From assembly GCA_018136815.1 (NCBI GenBank), contig CM030931.1:7796550-7860549 (forward strand): DNA of 64,000 bases, read 5' to 3'. Origin of the DNA: Isochrysis galbana (taxonomy: Eukaryota; Haptophyta; Isochrysidales; Isochrysidaceae). Each line of letters opens with the position of its first letter. The stretch's first letter is position 1. The notes below the pieces were generated by a model that saw nothing but the letters and a program-made list of their open reading frames with translations, searched no databases and had not been told where the DNA came from. A program made the translations under genes and the position numbers. Shown piece after piece: positions 9,546 to 19,738 of this stretch.

Positions 9546-9967
9546 TCAAGATTCCACCCGCCAACACGCGCCACGTATCTCGGAGCCCGCACGCAGATCT
9601 TTCTTACTCGCGGCCGCTTCTTCACGTATCCGCAACAGGACCCCTGCGGCTGCAGGGGCAGTGAGTGTTGCAGAGTGTTTCACAGCCCATCTTTCTCCAT
9701 CAGGAAGAGAGCCAATCCCCCCCCCTTTCTCTTCTCCTCACTCTCCCTTCTCACTCTCTCCTCTCCTCTCTCTCCCTTCTTTATTACTGCCCCCCCTCCC
9801 CACCCCCCTGGCAAAGAGGAGAGCGCGAGGGGGCGGAGCAGACGAGAGACGAGTGACTGTGTCTCGCTTGGCTCGAGGGGGGTGGGGCTTGGGGGCTTGG
9901 GGGCTTGTGGGCGTGTGGGTGCGGCGTGGAGCAGAGCGGGGCACGGCTCGACGCGACGCTGGGCGTG

Positions 9968-10966
9968 ATGAGCAGCAATAGCAGTCCATCGATCACCTCA
10001 TGGGCTAACGTTCAGCTCGTCATCATGCGCCACTCGGTGCACAAGGTGATTGGGGACGAGGGGCCCACTCACGACAGAGAGTACGTCGTCACCAACATGC
10101 GGCCCTTCACAGTCGACGTGCAGCTGATCGACCTATCGGGCGAGCGGGCGCAGGAGTGCTTTTATAACTTACCTGTCACCGTCTCGCTCTGCTATGAGAA
10201 TGGCAAGCCTGTACGAGCCGCCTCTGGAACGGGGGTCTCCATCTCGGAGCCGCTCCTGCTCGGAGACGTCAAGACGATGCTCGTGCAGGGCCGTGGCACG
10301 CTCAAGATACAGATGGGCAAAGACGCGCTTACATCCAAGCTTGGGCGGCAGCGCATGCGCATCAAGATAGAGCCAAGCGAGGAATCCCTCCGACAATACC
10401 CAATGCTCACGGTGCTGAGCGAGGCGCTGCGGTCGGTAACCAAGCTTGAGAGGCGAACATCTGCCGCCCCAGAGCCGGAGAATCGGCAGCCGCTACCGCC
10501 GCTGTGGAGCTCGTCGAATGACAGCCTCCCCCTCGTCGATGCTTCGCCGCTCACCTCGCCGCGCAGTCACCTGGACAGGCCGGGCAACATGCTTGGGTCC
10601 GACCCAGCGGGCTCCTCTGCCATGTCAATGTATAGCCCCGAGCCCATCTCGCGGTGCTCGAGTGTTAGCGACTACGGCAGCATGGCCGCCATCAGTGACG
10701 CGTCGACCGTGCACCATGATGTAACTGTCCCCCACAAGGACAGAGAAGTCGCGTTGCTCAAACAGCAACTCTCTCAGGTGCGCGACGGATACCAGAAGGC
10801 CATCTCCAAGCTTCACCGACAACTTTCGGACGAGCACAGCCAAAACATGAATATCAAGCAGATCCTCGCGTATCAGCAGCAGCAGATGCAGCAGCTCGCG
10901 CAGCAGAATGAGGCGATCCTGAAGGAGGTGGCGGAGCTGCGCAAACAGCAAATCGACATGTTCTGA
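9968..10966 (+). CDS. Unrecognised protein: N-terminal beta-rich domain plus C-terminal coiled coil
   Basis: 332 residues from the ATG at 9968 (MSSNSS); an upstream in-frame extension to 9905 looks like translated leader. Residues ~10-165 form a globular, strand-rich domain (ANVQLVIMRHSVHKVI, YVVTNMRPFTVDVQLIDLSG, LPVTVSLCYENGKPV, GRGTLKIQMGKD, RQRMRIKIEP) of Ig-like or Rel-like character, but I cannot name the family. Residues ~170-250 are Ser/Pro-rich. Residues ~256-332 are a heptad coiled coil rich in Gln (YQQQQMQQLAQQNEAILKEV) ending in DMF, suggesting oligomerisation. No signal peptide or membrane segment. A scaffold or transcription-associated protein would fit; function is not assigned. 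Confidence 0.75.
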   Translation: MSSNSSPSITSWANVQLVIMRHSVHKVIGDEGPTHDREYVVTNMRPFTVDVQLIDLSGERAQECFYNLPVTVSLCYENGKPVRAASGTGVSISEPLLLGDVKTMLVQGRGTLKIQMGKDALTSKLGRQRMRIKIEPSEESLRQYPMLTVLSEALRSVTKLERRTSAAPEPENRQPLPPLWSSSNDSLPLVDASPLTSPRSHLDRPGNMLGSDPAGSSAMSMYSPEPISRCSSVSDYGSMAAISDASTVHHDVTVPHKDREVALLKQQLSQVRDGYQKAISKLHRQLSDEHSQNMNIKQILAYQQQQMQQLAQQNEAILKEVAELRKQQIDMF

Positions 10967-12195
10967 GCCTGGCGCTCGTCTCCGTGGCATTGCCGGCGCC
11001 ACGGCAGTGGTCACCTTGACGCAGGTGTCTCGCATGCGGTGGCGTTAACGATGAGCCCGCTGCGTGACCATCTTGTACCCAACTGTGAATTAGGAATCGT
11101 GTAATGACGCACGTTCCTGCTATTTTCGAACCGACTAAACTGTGCCTCGCGAGCATGGTTCGGCTCTTGATGTATGCGACTCATGAATCTCAGGGAAGAC
11201 CTTGCTGGTGTGGCAAGGCAAGGTGATGCGAAGCATGGCGAGGCGCGTCCATTCGATGCTAACGAAGGGCGCATTCGTGTTGCCGCTTCGTCTGTGTGCT
11301 GCTTCTCCTTTTCGAATTCTGTCATGTGTGTGCGGCCGTGCGCAATCATAGATTGCGTCACACCTGCCTTCGTGCTCCCGCCACGTTGGCTAGGTCATCT
11401 TGCTGGCTGCATAGGCCCTTGAGCCTAGGAGCCGGCTCCACCCAGCCTTTTGCGATCAGCCCTGTGGGGAGGAGCACGCAGGAGCCATACCTGCCAAGCC
11501 GCCAACACCAATGCGAGCAAGGCTCGCGTTGAACATTCTTCTTGCTCAATATTTCTTGTTGGGCCGAGCCCATGCTATTACATGACGGCACATTTTCAAG
11601 ATCCGCTGAGGTGCGAGGCGGCGCGCGGCCTTTCCCCGCCCCCCCTCTCATTCAATTTGCGCGACATACGTGAAGAGGACGGCAAGTCAATGTGACTGCG
11701 AGGAAAAGGAGACAACCCAGCAGTCCATTGTTATGCCATTGGCCGTTACCGAAGCTAGGTGGCCTACGTGTGCGATAATTGGTAGCTAGTGCAGTGCAAT
11801 ACTAGTAGAAGCAGTGTTTGGAGGTCACATAGACTGCTCATGAACTTTATTCATGCACACGAGACCGTCGTGGTGAACAAACCGGTTGGGTTTGTTTACG
11901 ACATTGGTCGCAGGTTCGTGGAAACTTGTAACTTGTGTACTACTACCCCTAGCTCTACGGTTAAAATGTGTGCTAATTTATGGATATGGACGGTAGCGCT
12001 AATCGCAACGTGCTCCTCCCCCCCTCGCGAGGCGGCAGGGTTTCTTGCCTCCACACGTATGAAGTGGTACCAGGAACTAACTTTATAGATGGTCGCCATG
12101 GACCATGGAGCGCGCCGGCGCGACTCCCCTGTCCTTCGTTCGGGCCCCCCACCGAGGGCGGCCCCCCAGTACCCAGTACCCATGGCCCATGGACC
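10967..12195. other. Intergenic stretch
   Basis: 3' flank of the preceding gene and unassigned DNA. The only repeat noted is a family E copy at about 12011-12083. No coding region I would defend. Confidence 0.5.
12011..12083 (+). repeat. Repeat family E copy
   Basis: CGAGGCGGCA...CCACACGTATGAAGTGGTACCAG resembles 29370-29412 (CGAGGCGGCA, CCACACATATGCAGTGGTACCAG). Confidence 0.55.
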
Positions 12196-12375
<180 letters not shown>

Positions 12376-12390
12376 AATTGAGGCTAGAAA

Positions 12391-12482
12391 GAGGCTGCAA
12401 CGTCAAGTTTGGTTGTATTTTGGCAACTAACTGCCCCCATTTGGGTGTCACAAAATAAGGGAACCTCGAGTTGCACCTTCTA
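12391..12482. repeat. Short MITE-like element
   Basis: About 90 bp starting AGGCTGCAACGTCAAGTTTGG and ending GGGAACCTCGAGTTGCAC; the ends are imperfect inverted repeats and match the repeat ends around the AT-rich island (4331, 5345, 5930). Non-coding. Confidence 0.5.
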
Positions 12483-12779
12483 AATGCCATCTATAGTAAC
12501 CCGCTGAGGGCGGGGGAGAAGAAGTGCAAGGGGGACCGGGTGACGAATTGGGCAGACCCCTAAGGTCTGAGGGCAATGAGGAAGGGGCAAAACCGGCGGC
12601 AGGCGCGGCGGTAGGAACGATTTCGGAGACGCTGACGGGCTGAAGGGCTGAAGCCCACGCCACCAACGCTTGGGCTCATGCTGACGCCTGAGCCCCGCTC
12701 CGCATCTCCCTTTTCCGCGTCTCTCACACCGCTCGCCCCGTTGCCGGTTCTCGCAGTGGGGGGGGGGTCGTGGATAAAG

Positions 12780-13220
12780 GGAGCCTCTCCGCGCCGCACG
12801 CTCTACCCTTAGAGCGCGCCCCCTTTCCCGCGCCCTGTCTCCCCTCCCCTTCCGCCGCGCGTTCTATCTTTAGAGCGTGTCTCCCCCACACCCCGTTCCT
12901 CCCCTCTCCTCCCGCCCCGAGTTCCCGCGCACGCAACTCACGGCCGGGATCCCTTCCTTCCGTTCCCTCGTTTCCTCCTCCCGACGTTCCCTTGTTTCCT
13001 TGGCCAGAGAGGGCCGGAGAGTTCCCGCGTCTCGCCGCCTCCCACAGTCCCTCCAGCGCCCGCCCCCTTCCCGCTCCATTAGTTTTCCCTCTGTTCCCAT
13101 AGTTTTCCCGAGAGTGTTCCCATCGTCCCGTGTTTTTTTACGCCTTCTTCTTCTGCTTCCCGCGGCATCGCCAGGACGCCCCGCTCGTGGTCCCTTCTGT
13201 CTCCCGGTCTGCTCTCGTTC
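12780..13220. repeat. Repeat family F copy (C/T-rich)
   Basis: Shares TTCCCTTGTTTCCTTGGCCA, TTCCCGCGTCTCGCC and a TAGAGCG.GTCTCCC-like block with 59090-59400. Proteins readable on both strands here are low-complexity artefacts. Confidence 0.6.
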
Positions 13221-13379
13221 GTCATGCCCGGCCATGGATTGCCCGTGCCGTCCCGTGTGCTCCCTTCCCGTGCTGCCTCCACTCGCTCGTCCCGTCCCTC
13301 TCGCTCTGCACTTCTTACATCTCATGTTACAGACCCACAGCCACAACCTCACATAGACCTACCACAACCATTACACACC

Positions 13380-13440
13380 CCACCACAGATCCTTTTCTTG
13401 GGCTGTCTACCCATGCCCGCCTGGGAGAAGGCAGAGGTTG
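13380..13440 (-). repeat. LINE 3'-tail fragment
   Basis: The reverse strand encodes AGMGRQPKKRI, the C-terminal peptide of the neighbouring LINE, without the rest of the ORF. It is a 5'-truncated relic. Confidence 0.55.
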
Positions 13441-13541
13441 AGGTTGATTGTGCAGGCCCCATAGGGGGTTGTCTGCGATAGAATGAGGGGGGCGCGAGGC
13501 CCCCATTGACAATCTATTGACCGGCCATTGACCCCCACTTA
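13430..13541 (+). repeat. Repeat family A copy, interrupted by a LINE
   Basis: Ends in ATTGACCCCCACTTA at 13527-13541. The family continues after the LINE, at 15935, with the duplicated 15-mer and CATAAGTAGG, so the LINE landed inside a family A copy. Confidence 0.75.
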
Positions 13542-15934
13542 AAAAAAAACTTCTGAAGATTCAGGGCTACACACCTACAAGTTACGGGACTCCCCTTCGC
13601 TAACTACACCGCCCTTATCTTCCCTCCCTCCACCTCTTCCCCTGCCCCCCTTCTTTCCTTTTTCTTCGGTTTCCGGGGTCCGGCCTCGGTGCGCTACCTG
13701 AGGCCTGGTTCAGAGTGTGGGGTCCGGGCAGGCCTATTGGATTTTGTCGTTGTTGTCGTGTGTGTCTGTCTGGTCTCATTTTGTTTGTTTGGGTTATGTC
13801 TAGGTTCCATTGTCTCCGTCATCAACTTTGGTTGGTGTGACGGTTTTTCAATCTCCTTTGTTCCCTTGTTCCTTGGTCCCCTCGACAGCGTGTGCAATCC
13901 TCAGCTTGGAGGCTAGTTCCACTAGCTCCGCGCCTTTGTCGTTCGCCTTGCACCACCGCTTCTCCCTGCCGCCCTTCTTGCCCACAAACGCTTCTGCCGT
14001 ATGAGGGGCAGTCACTCCCAGGAGGCCTCCCACGTCTGCCCGTCCGCCTCCAGCAGCCTCCCGCGCAGCCAGCCAGCACTGCGCATCATCATCACCAGCA
14101 CCCCTTCATCTACCGCCGCCTGTGCCGCCCCATCGCCCTCCAGATTGTGCACAGAGCACAGCCGCGCCGTGCTGGTCGCCTTCTTGCCGCGCTGCACGCT
14201 GGACACATGCAGCGCGGGCGGGGAAGCCCCGGGTAGCCGCTGCAGCCGCGCCATCACATCCATCAACTCCCTGGGCCTCCATCCCCTACGGATCACCGAA
14301 CTCCAATGCCCCATACATGGAGCGAGGGCCCGTAGAGGCGGGCAGGTGGGCAGCCAACGCGCCCGCCACCCGCCGTCTCGCGCCAGAGTTAGAAAACCTT
14401 AAGAACCACCTTAAGTCCGCCTTTGTCGTTCCTATTGAAAACGGGTCTCAAGTCGTTCATGTCTATCCTTTTCTTAGGCTGTCTTCCCATGCCCGCTTGG
14501 GCGGTTCTCGCCGAGTCGGTTTCTTGTGCGAAGAGGAGTGCTTTACTTAGTATGGTGTATCTCTCTACTATTCTTATTAGTATTGATTCCTCCGAGAAGT
14601 TTATGCCGTCGTAGTGTATCCTATAGAAGTCCGTGATTATGTATCTCCACGCTAGTAGGTATAGTACGTATATCACTTTCGGGGCGTCTCCCTTTGGGTA
14701 GATGAATAGGTTGTCTACAATGGTTTCTTCTCTGCTCCTTTCTATCTTAGGTGTGAAGCGTGCGACTTTATTCAGCTCGCCTAGTATGTTGGTTATCCCG
14801 GGGCACTCACCTAGGTGTGTCGAGGATTCGTCTGTTTCCCCACATATGCGGCACGTATTGGCCCTGTCCGGAAAGCGGTTGTACGTGCCCACTCGTCTGT
14901 GTGTGATGTGTTTGAAGTGTAGGTGCATGTCCCTCGCCGTTACCATTGGCGAGGTGTATAGCCTCGCCAGGTGCGCCCATGTGCATCCCCGGGTATTTGG
15001 AGTTTTTCCTCCCATTTGGCCGGCCCGCCCTGTGAGGCGTTTGCGTTTGCGGTCTTTCCGTTGGAGGGTTGGAGGGCCTCGGTTAGATGTTCTACTCCGG
15101 TGCCGTCTAGCGGCGTTTTGCCGTCTAGCGTGTACTCGTCCGCTAGCGGGTATTCTAGTCTTTTGTTGGTTTTGTATCCTTCTCCCCATTGCGCCGGTGG
15201 GGATGTGTCTAGATTTGTGGGTGCGGCGGGTAGTCTATTCCCGATTATAGGTGTGCCTAGGTATGAGAGCTCCGCCTCATACCACCTTCCCTTGAAATTC
15301 GCGTAGTATTCTCCGTCTAACGTGATTCGTAGTTCGGGCTGCGGTTCCTCCGGGTCTTGTTGGTTGCCGGTTATATCTCGCCGTGTAGGTGCGCTTTCCG
15401 TTCCGGACGCGCTTTCCGCCGTCATCAATGTCGCCGTGGCGTGGCTAACTAGTGTATCCCACGTTTCCAAGAATTTGTCTCTCGGGATATATTCTCCCTG
15501 AAATTGTATATACGTGTCGTTGTTTCTGAGGTATTGCGCGCACTCTTCGCTGGTATAGGGCGTGCTCGCTTCGTGGTCTTTGAAGACGTTATGTAAGGCG
15601 TTGCATTCTAGCTTGTTCCATAGCTTCGCCCACGTGGGGTTCAGCTTGGGGCCCGGGTGCGTTGGGCTGCCCCACATGGGTTGTGAGAGTGCTCCTTCCC
15701 TGCTCACTTTTAGGGACGTGAGTTCTAGTTCGCGGATGTTGTTAAGCGCCTGTTTCCAGAACGGGCGCGGCCCGCTGGCTCCTGCGCCCACCTGGTCGGG
15801 CGGGTCGTCTCGGCGCGGTCGCTTCGGCGACAGTGGCGTGTCCATGAACGCTTCGTCCATGGCGGCGAGGGCGGCGGCAGCGAGGGCGGGAGGCGGCGCG
15901 CGCTCCATGACCCTATCAGTTTACTGATAGTTGA
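13542..15934 (-). mobile_element. Short non-LTR retrotransposon (LINE) with target-site duplication
   Basis: 2,393 bp flanked by a perfect 15-bp duplication, ATTGACCCCCACTTA, at 13527-13541 and 15935-15949. The ORFs run on the reverse strand, so 15934 is the 5' end and 13542 the 3' end. Read in sense, the 3' end finishes in a run of T (A 13541-13549 on the + strand), not the usual poly(A). At the 5' end a TATCAGT/ACTGATA palindrome lies right before the ATG at 15908. The RT core is absent; only the region downstream of it, with the zf-RVT knuckle, remains. The same 3' terminus recurs at 35451, 31952 and 42423. Confidence 0.8.
14389..15908 (-). pseudogene. LINE ORF: region C-terminal to RT with zf-RVT zinc knuckle
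   Basis: Starts MERAPPPAL at 15908 with a basic KRPRR patch, then from about residue 50 (FWKQALNNIRELEL, EGALSQPMWG, HNVFKDHE, LEYPLADEYTLDGKTPLDG) parallels residues ~250-460 of the 35771-37756 protein. The reading continues in another frame near 15000-15190 (ARLYTSPM, FKHITHRRVGTYNRFPD, CRICGETDESSTHLGECPG), the Cys/His knuckle typical of LINE ORF2 tails, ending GRQPKKRIDMNDLRPVFNR. One frame change separates the halves, so the ORF is broken once as it stands. The first ~48 residues have no counterpart in the other copy. Confidence 0.75.
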
Positions 15935-15949
15935 ATTGACCCCCACTTA

Positions 15950-17092
15950 CATAAGTAGGCGTTGAGCGCGTGTTGATGAGGGCTTGCGGGGGCGGGGGGG
16001 GGGAAGGGCCGGGGAGGTGTGGGTGTAAGTGGGTGTAGAACGCTTGCTGCGTGAAGGTAATGCGTCCAGAGCCGCGTGAAAAATATTACTAGTATAAGGT
16101 TTGTTTCCTCCTCACAATGAGATACTGTAAGGTCAACATAGGACGAAATCAAACGAATGGAGACAGCCCTGGAGAGTGTGTGTGTTGGACAATGGAAGCG
16201 CGCCATGTAGTGCCGTCGGGAGTCATGGGGGACGATTGCTCTAGCATTGCTGTCGATGACGGCACACCTCACGGCCTTTCCAGAAACGAGTGTCTCATTT
16301 GGCCTCCAAGGTGAGATGAGCGCTCGGGCGCGCTGCCCACCTAGAGCACCTTGCAAATGCAGCCACTCAAGACACGCTCCAGCACGGGAGGACGCCGCGG
16401 GTCATATCAGACTTAAAACGGAGGCGGTGCGTCGAATGTACTGAGCCATGACAATGATTGGATCGCCAAGAGAATTCCATCCGCGGCAGACAGCCAAAGA
16501 GGGAGCGCACCGGTACGGGGGATGTTGACAATAGCCAAAAGAAACCTTCCGCAACGAGCGTTGGTCTCCCGGGTCAATGACCAAAAGATGAAGGCCATGC
16601 ACATCTTCTCTATTTCTCCCTCTTCGTCACCATGCCCCCGGCATTACCATTGGCCAGTCCGCGCTCTATCCCATGATGGGCGGAGAGGCCGGTCGTAGTT
16701 TCAGCCAGCGACCGTTCTAGGGCAGAACACCGCTCCACCACCTGAGGCTCAACACGTCACAAGCTAGACGCACGGTTGCTTCGGCGTTCCACACAGCGCC
16801 CTGCCGGCGCACGCGCGAAGCAGTTCACTAAGAGATGAAAGTTTTGCAGCATGGGGCGGCAGCGGCGCTGCCTGCCATCGCTCGTACACAGGACATGGGG
16901 ACAAGCGCAGCACAAATCGTCGGCGCCACATCACATCTCAGCAAAAACCTGACGACAGGAGACAAAGGGTTTGAGAGATGCACCGCGTGTGCAGTCGGTG
17001 GCGTGTGCAGCACAAGACCATGGGGGAAGGGCCGAAAGCGCCGAGCCGCGGCGCGTTGGCTCGATGCGGTTCGAATTCCGACACAAACCGTA
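15950..17092. other. Intergenic stretch, no gene recognised
   Basis: Apart from the last bases of the family A copy (to 15960) and a G-rich run at 15990-16020, I see no gene or repeat. A reverse-strand stretch at 16402-16602 is open but unrecognised. 17121-17135 is a C tract inside the 3' end of the next gene. Confidence 0.4.
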
Positions 17093-19069
17093 TCAACACT
17101 GCAGGCATAGCAAGTCGCTCCCCCCCCCCCCCCCCCAAAGCCCCATCGCTCTCAACGCGCGCTCACGACTTGCCCCCTCCTCAGTGCTGCGCACCTCGTC
17201 AATTAGCCGGTCATCTCCGGGAGCCGATCCCTGACCGGCTTGGTTAAAGAACATGGTCGATGCACCCTGCTGCGGCGATGCCCCATTCGCAGACGGCCCA
17301 GCCGCTGCTCCATTACGGCCCCGCTGTGATGCTGTGGCTGACCCTCGACCTTGCGCAGCTGCCTCCCCTCGTTCCTCCCTCCGCTGCTCTCGCGTGGCCT
17401 CCTCGCGCGTCTCACGCTCGAGAACCTCGCCGATCCGTACGATGAGCTCCTTTTTGGGCCCCGATAGTGGGGCATCGCGATAGTACAGAAATGACTTGAG
17501 CTCTTTGACGCTGAAGCGATCCAACGTGCCCTTAACCGCAGCGCCCTGGACATCAGCCTCTGAAACCTCCACCAGCCAGGCGGGTGGAAGACCCCCGCGA
17601 GTTCGGCGTGTCTTTACGCCCTTGGGCGCACGTGAGGGCCCGCCGTACGACGTGGCCGACGCAGCGTAATATGATGGAGGGGGGGATGGGACCGCGGCTG
17701 TGCCTGCAGCCGTGGCAGGACTGACTGAGGCGCCATCGGTACGAGATGTCGATGACGAGAAGTAGGGAAGCTCTTTGGACTGGCCTTCGCCCAGCAGCTT
17801 AGTGAGCTCGTCAAGGTCCAGCTCCGAATCATCGACTGCGTCCAATTCTTCGCCTCCAACCCTGGATGGTGATGGTGGAGGTGCCGCCGGAGCAGATGGT
17901 GGAGCACGCGTCTTGCGGGGAGGCGGGGGTGCTGCCATTTCCGGTTCATCAAAGTCTTCCTCCTCGTCGTCGTCGTCGAAATCGCCTCCCTGCCCTCGGA
18001 TGAAGTCGTCGAGCTGGTCGTCCTCGTCATCCTCGTCAGGGAAGCCCATGTCGAAGACCGGCACGAAATCCACCTCCTCATCATTCCACATGGACCAGCC
18101 CGTAAACCCCTGTCCCGGAGTGGGAAGTTGCGCAGCATCGAGGGCATCCCAGTTCTCGGGGGCATCACCTTCGAAGAGGGGGACATCTAGCGCTGCATGC
18201 TCACTTGGAATCCTCCCAGACTCTGACTCTATAGGCAGTGTCTCCTCCATGCACCATGCCTCGTAGCCGCCGCGCACCGAGGCGGCGGACATGCCAAGTG
18301 AAAGGAGGCGCTCTGCTGCAACTTGCGAGACAACGCCAACCTCACAGAGTAGCAGCAGCCTCGAGTCGGCGCCAAACTGCGCCTGCACGTCGGATTCGAA
18401 ACTCTGACGGAAATGAAACAGTAGACCGGAAGGTCCAGGCTCCCCTGCCGGGATGTTAACAGAGCCTGTGCGGCGGGGAACCGGGAGAGAAGGGGGGAAG
18501 GTGAAGGGGTTGAACGGCGCAAATGGCAGCGCAAGGTTTGCCTGGGGCGAAGTGGGAAGGGAGGGAGGGGGCGGGCAGACACACGAGGCACGATCGCGAT
18601 ATCCAAAAGCAATTGAGGCGCGTAGAGGCAGTGTGGTCGCACCGGGTGTGTGCCCATTCGCAAACTGCTCGGCCGTGCGCAGGTCGACAATGGTCGCCAT
18701 GCCAGTCCGCGCGTGCTCAAACGCCTGCCGGATGTCGACCTCCACAGCCGCGGCACCATGGAGAACGCCGGCATCGCTGTCATCGAGCCATGCGGACGCG
18801 AGATCAGCGTCTGGCCCCCCCTGCGTCTCGGCGCACGCGACGAGCGCCCGGCTCGCACGGGCGGGTCTCCGGCGGAGGACAGCCCGGTGTGTGCGAGCTG
18901 CCTGCAGCTGCATCCCTCCCACTCTAGGGTTTCCGGGAGCGGCGTGTGTGGCAAGCGGGTGTGCGGGTGGGAAGAGTGCACAGAGGATGAGCTGGAGCAT
19001 CGCGCGCGTTCGCGCGCCGCCCTGCCGCCGCGGCGTGGCGGAGGAGGGAGGTGTGGCGGCCATCGGCAC
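17093..19069 (-). CDS. Rhodanese domain + SAP-like domain protein, probably plastid-targeted
   Basis: The N-terminus has a hydrophobic stretch (MLQLILCALF, from M24) followed by a basic Ala/Arg-rich segment, consistent with a bipartite plastid leader. The rhodanese-like domain starts near residue 108 (EVDIRQAFEHARTGMATIVD, GHTPGATTLPL) and holds the active-site loop CEVGVVSQ (Cys242) and VRGGYEAW. Its middle contains a 42-residue Pro-rich insert best read as a 126-bp intron at 18466-18591 (GTGCCT donor, CGCACAG acceptor, phase matched); splicing restores YRD-RSVNIPAGE and gives about 616 residues. Then come an acidic Asp/Glu tract (~350-390), a Ser/Pro region and a SAP-like helix pair (LDRFSVKELKSFLYY, GPKKELIVRIGEVL) near the C-terminus, often DNA/RNA-binding. 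The role may be plastid nucleoid or RNA related; this is inference. Divergent from the 19739 gene. Confidence 0.7.
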   Translation of the reverse strand: MPMAATPPSSATPRRQGGARTRAMLQLILCALFPPAHPLATHAAPGNPRVGGMQLQAARTHRAVLRRRPARASRALVACAETQGGPDADLASAWLDDSDAGVLHGAAAVEVDIRQAFEHARTGMATIVDLRTAEQFANGHTPGATTLPLRASIAFGYRDRASCVCPPPPSLPTSPQANLALPFAPFNPFTFPPSLPVPRRTGSVNIPAGEPGPSGLLFHFRQSFESDVQAQFGADSRLLLLCEVGVVSQVAAERLLSLGMSAASVRGGYEAWCMEETLPIESESGRIPSEHAALDVPLFEGDAPENWDALDAAQLPTPGQGFTGWSMWNDEEVDFVPVFDMGFPDEDDEDDQLDDFIRGQGGDFDDDDEEEDFDEPEMAAPPPPRKTRAPPSAPAAPPPSPSRVGGEELDAVDDSELDLDELTKLLGEGQSKELPYFSSSTSRTDGASVSPATAAGTAAVPSPPPSYYAASATSYGGPSRAPKGVKTRRTRGGLPPAWLVEVSEADVQGAAVKGTLDRFSVKELKSFLYYRDAPLSGPKKELIVRIGEVLERETREEATREQRREERGEAAAQGRGSATASQRGRNGAAAGPSANGASPQQGASTMFFNQAGQGSAPGDDRLIDEVRSTEEGASRERALRAMGLWGGGGGSDLLCLQC

Positions 19070-19738
19070 GCGGGGGTGGAAGGGGGGGGGGCGACGACGC
19101 CTCTCTCTCTCTCTCCCTGCGGATAGAGGGGGGGTGAGGGGGGAAGGGGTGAGGGGAAGGGGGGAGGGGGGGGGGGGGCAGGAAGGGGGCGGCGGGGGAA
19201 GGGGGAAAAGGGGGAAAGGGGGGGGCGGGGAAGGCGCCGGTCGAGGCGAGGCCGAACGGGAGAGGGCGGGGGTGGACGGGGGGGGGGGGGGAACGGGGCG
19301 TACCGGGGGGGGGGAGGGAGGGAGGGAGGGTCCGGCCGCTCGGCGCCCTTGCTCGCGCCTCGCGCCCTGTCGGCTGTTGTAGTTCGCGAAGTCTTACTCC
19401 TACCAGCTACCAGCTAGCTACCCCTCGTTGCCAAAATTCTGACATTGGTAAAGTCTGGCGTTCCGCTCTCTTCCCCGCCCCTCCGGGACTCTCAGCCCCC
19501 CTCCCCCTGGCGAGGGCGAGATCGCCCCCTCCCGTCCCCTCCGCTCCGCTTCATCTCGACACCTTGTGCAAACCCCGCGATATTGGATAAATCGTGCTGT
19601 TTAAGTGAATGCCGCGAGCTTGTCGCCCGAACGCGATTCCAGCGGAGAGCCCTCGTGTATACTGTATTGATATTGAGTTATATCGTATATGTATTGAAAA
19701 GACAAAGGGCAGAGTTTCCCGCCTTTATCTGTCAAGAC
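19070..19738. promoter_or_regulatory. Shared upstream region of two divergent genes, G-rich
   Basis: 19080-19340 is dominated by G runs on the + strand (C in the sense of the reverse gene). It lies between the divergent starts at 19069 and 19739 and is a plausible bidirectional promoter. No TATA box I would trust. Confidence 0.4.

Larger units (their letters stand above)
8291..9967. other. Upstream region with CT-rich and G-rich tracts
   Basis: No gene recognised. 9060-9150 and 9410-9545 are long (CT)n/(CCT)n tracts, 9200-9360 is G-rich with (CGG)n near 9359-9380, and 9711-9800 is again pyrimidine-rich. This probably forms the promoter and 5' leader of the gene at 9968. Long proteins read through these tracts are artefacts. 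Confidence 0.6.

Noticed and set aside
9212-9981. Three ~250-residue forward frames rich in Ser-Leu and Gly-Arg
   Set aside because: They read through CT and G tracts; no start context or conserved sequence, and the real gene starts at 9968.
12870-13356. Overlapping 160-residue frames on both strands
   Set aside because: Low-complexity translations of repeat family F with no recognisable domain.
16402-16604. Small reverse frames with hydrophobic stretches
   Set aside because: No homology that I recognise, no start context, two competing frames; not enough to call a gene.
19080-19340. G tracts as a candidate telomere or quadruplex array
   Set aside because: Runs are irregular with no repeating unit; best read as a low-complexity promoter region.
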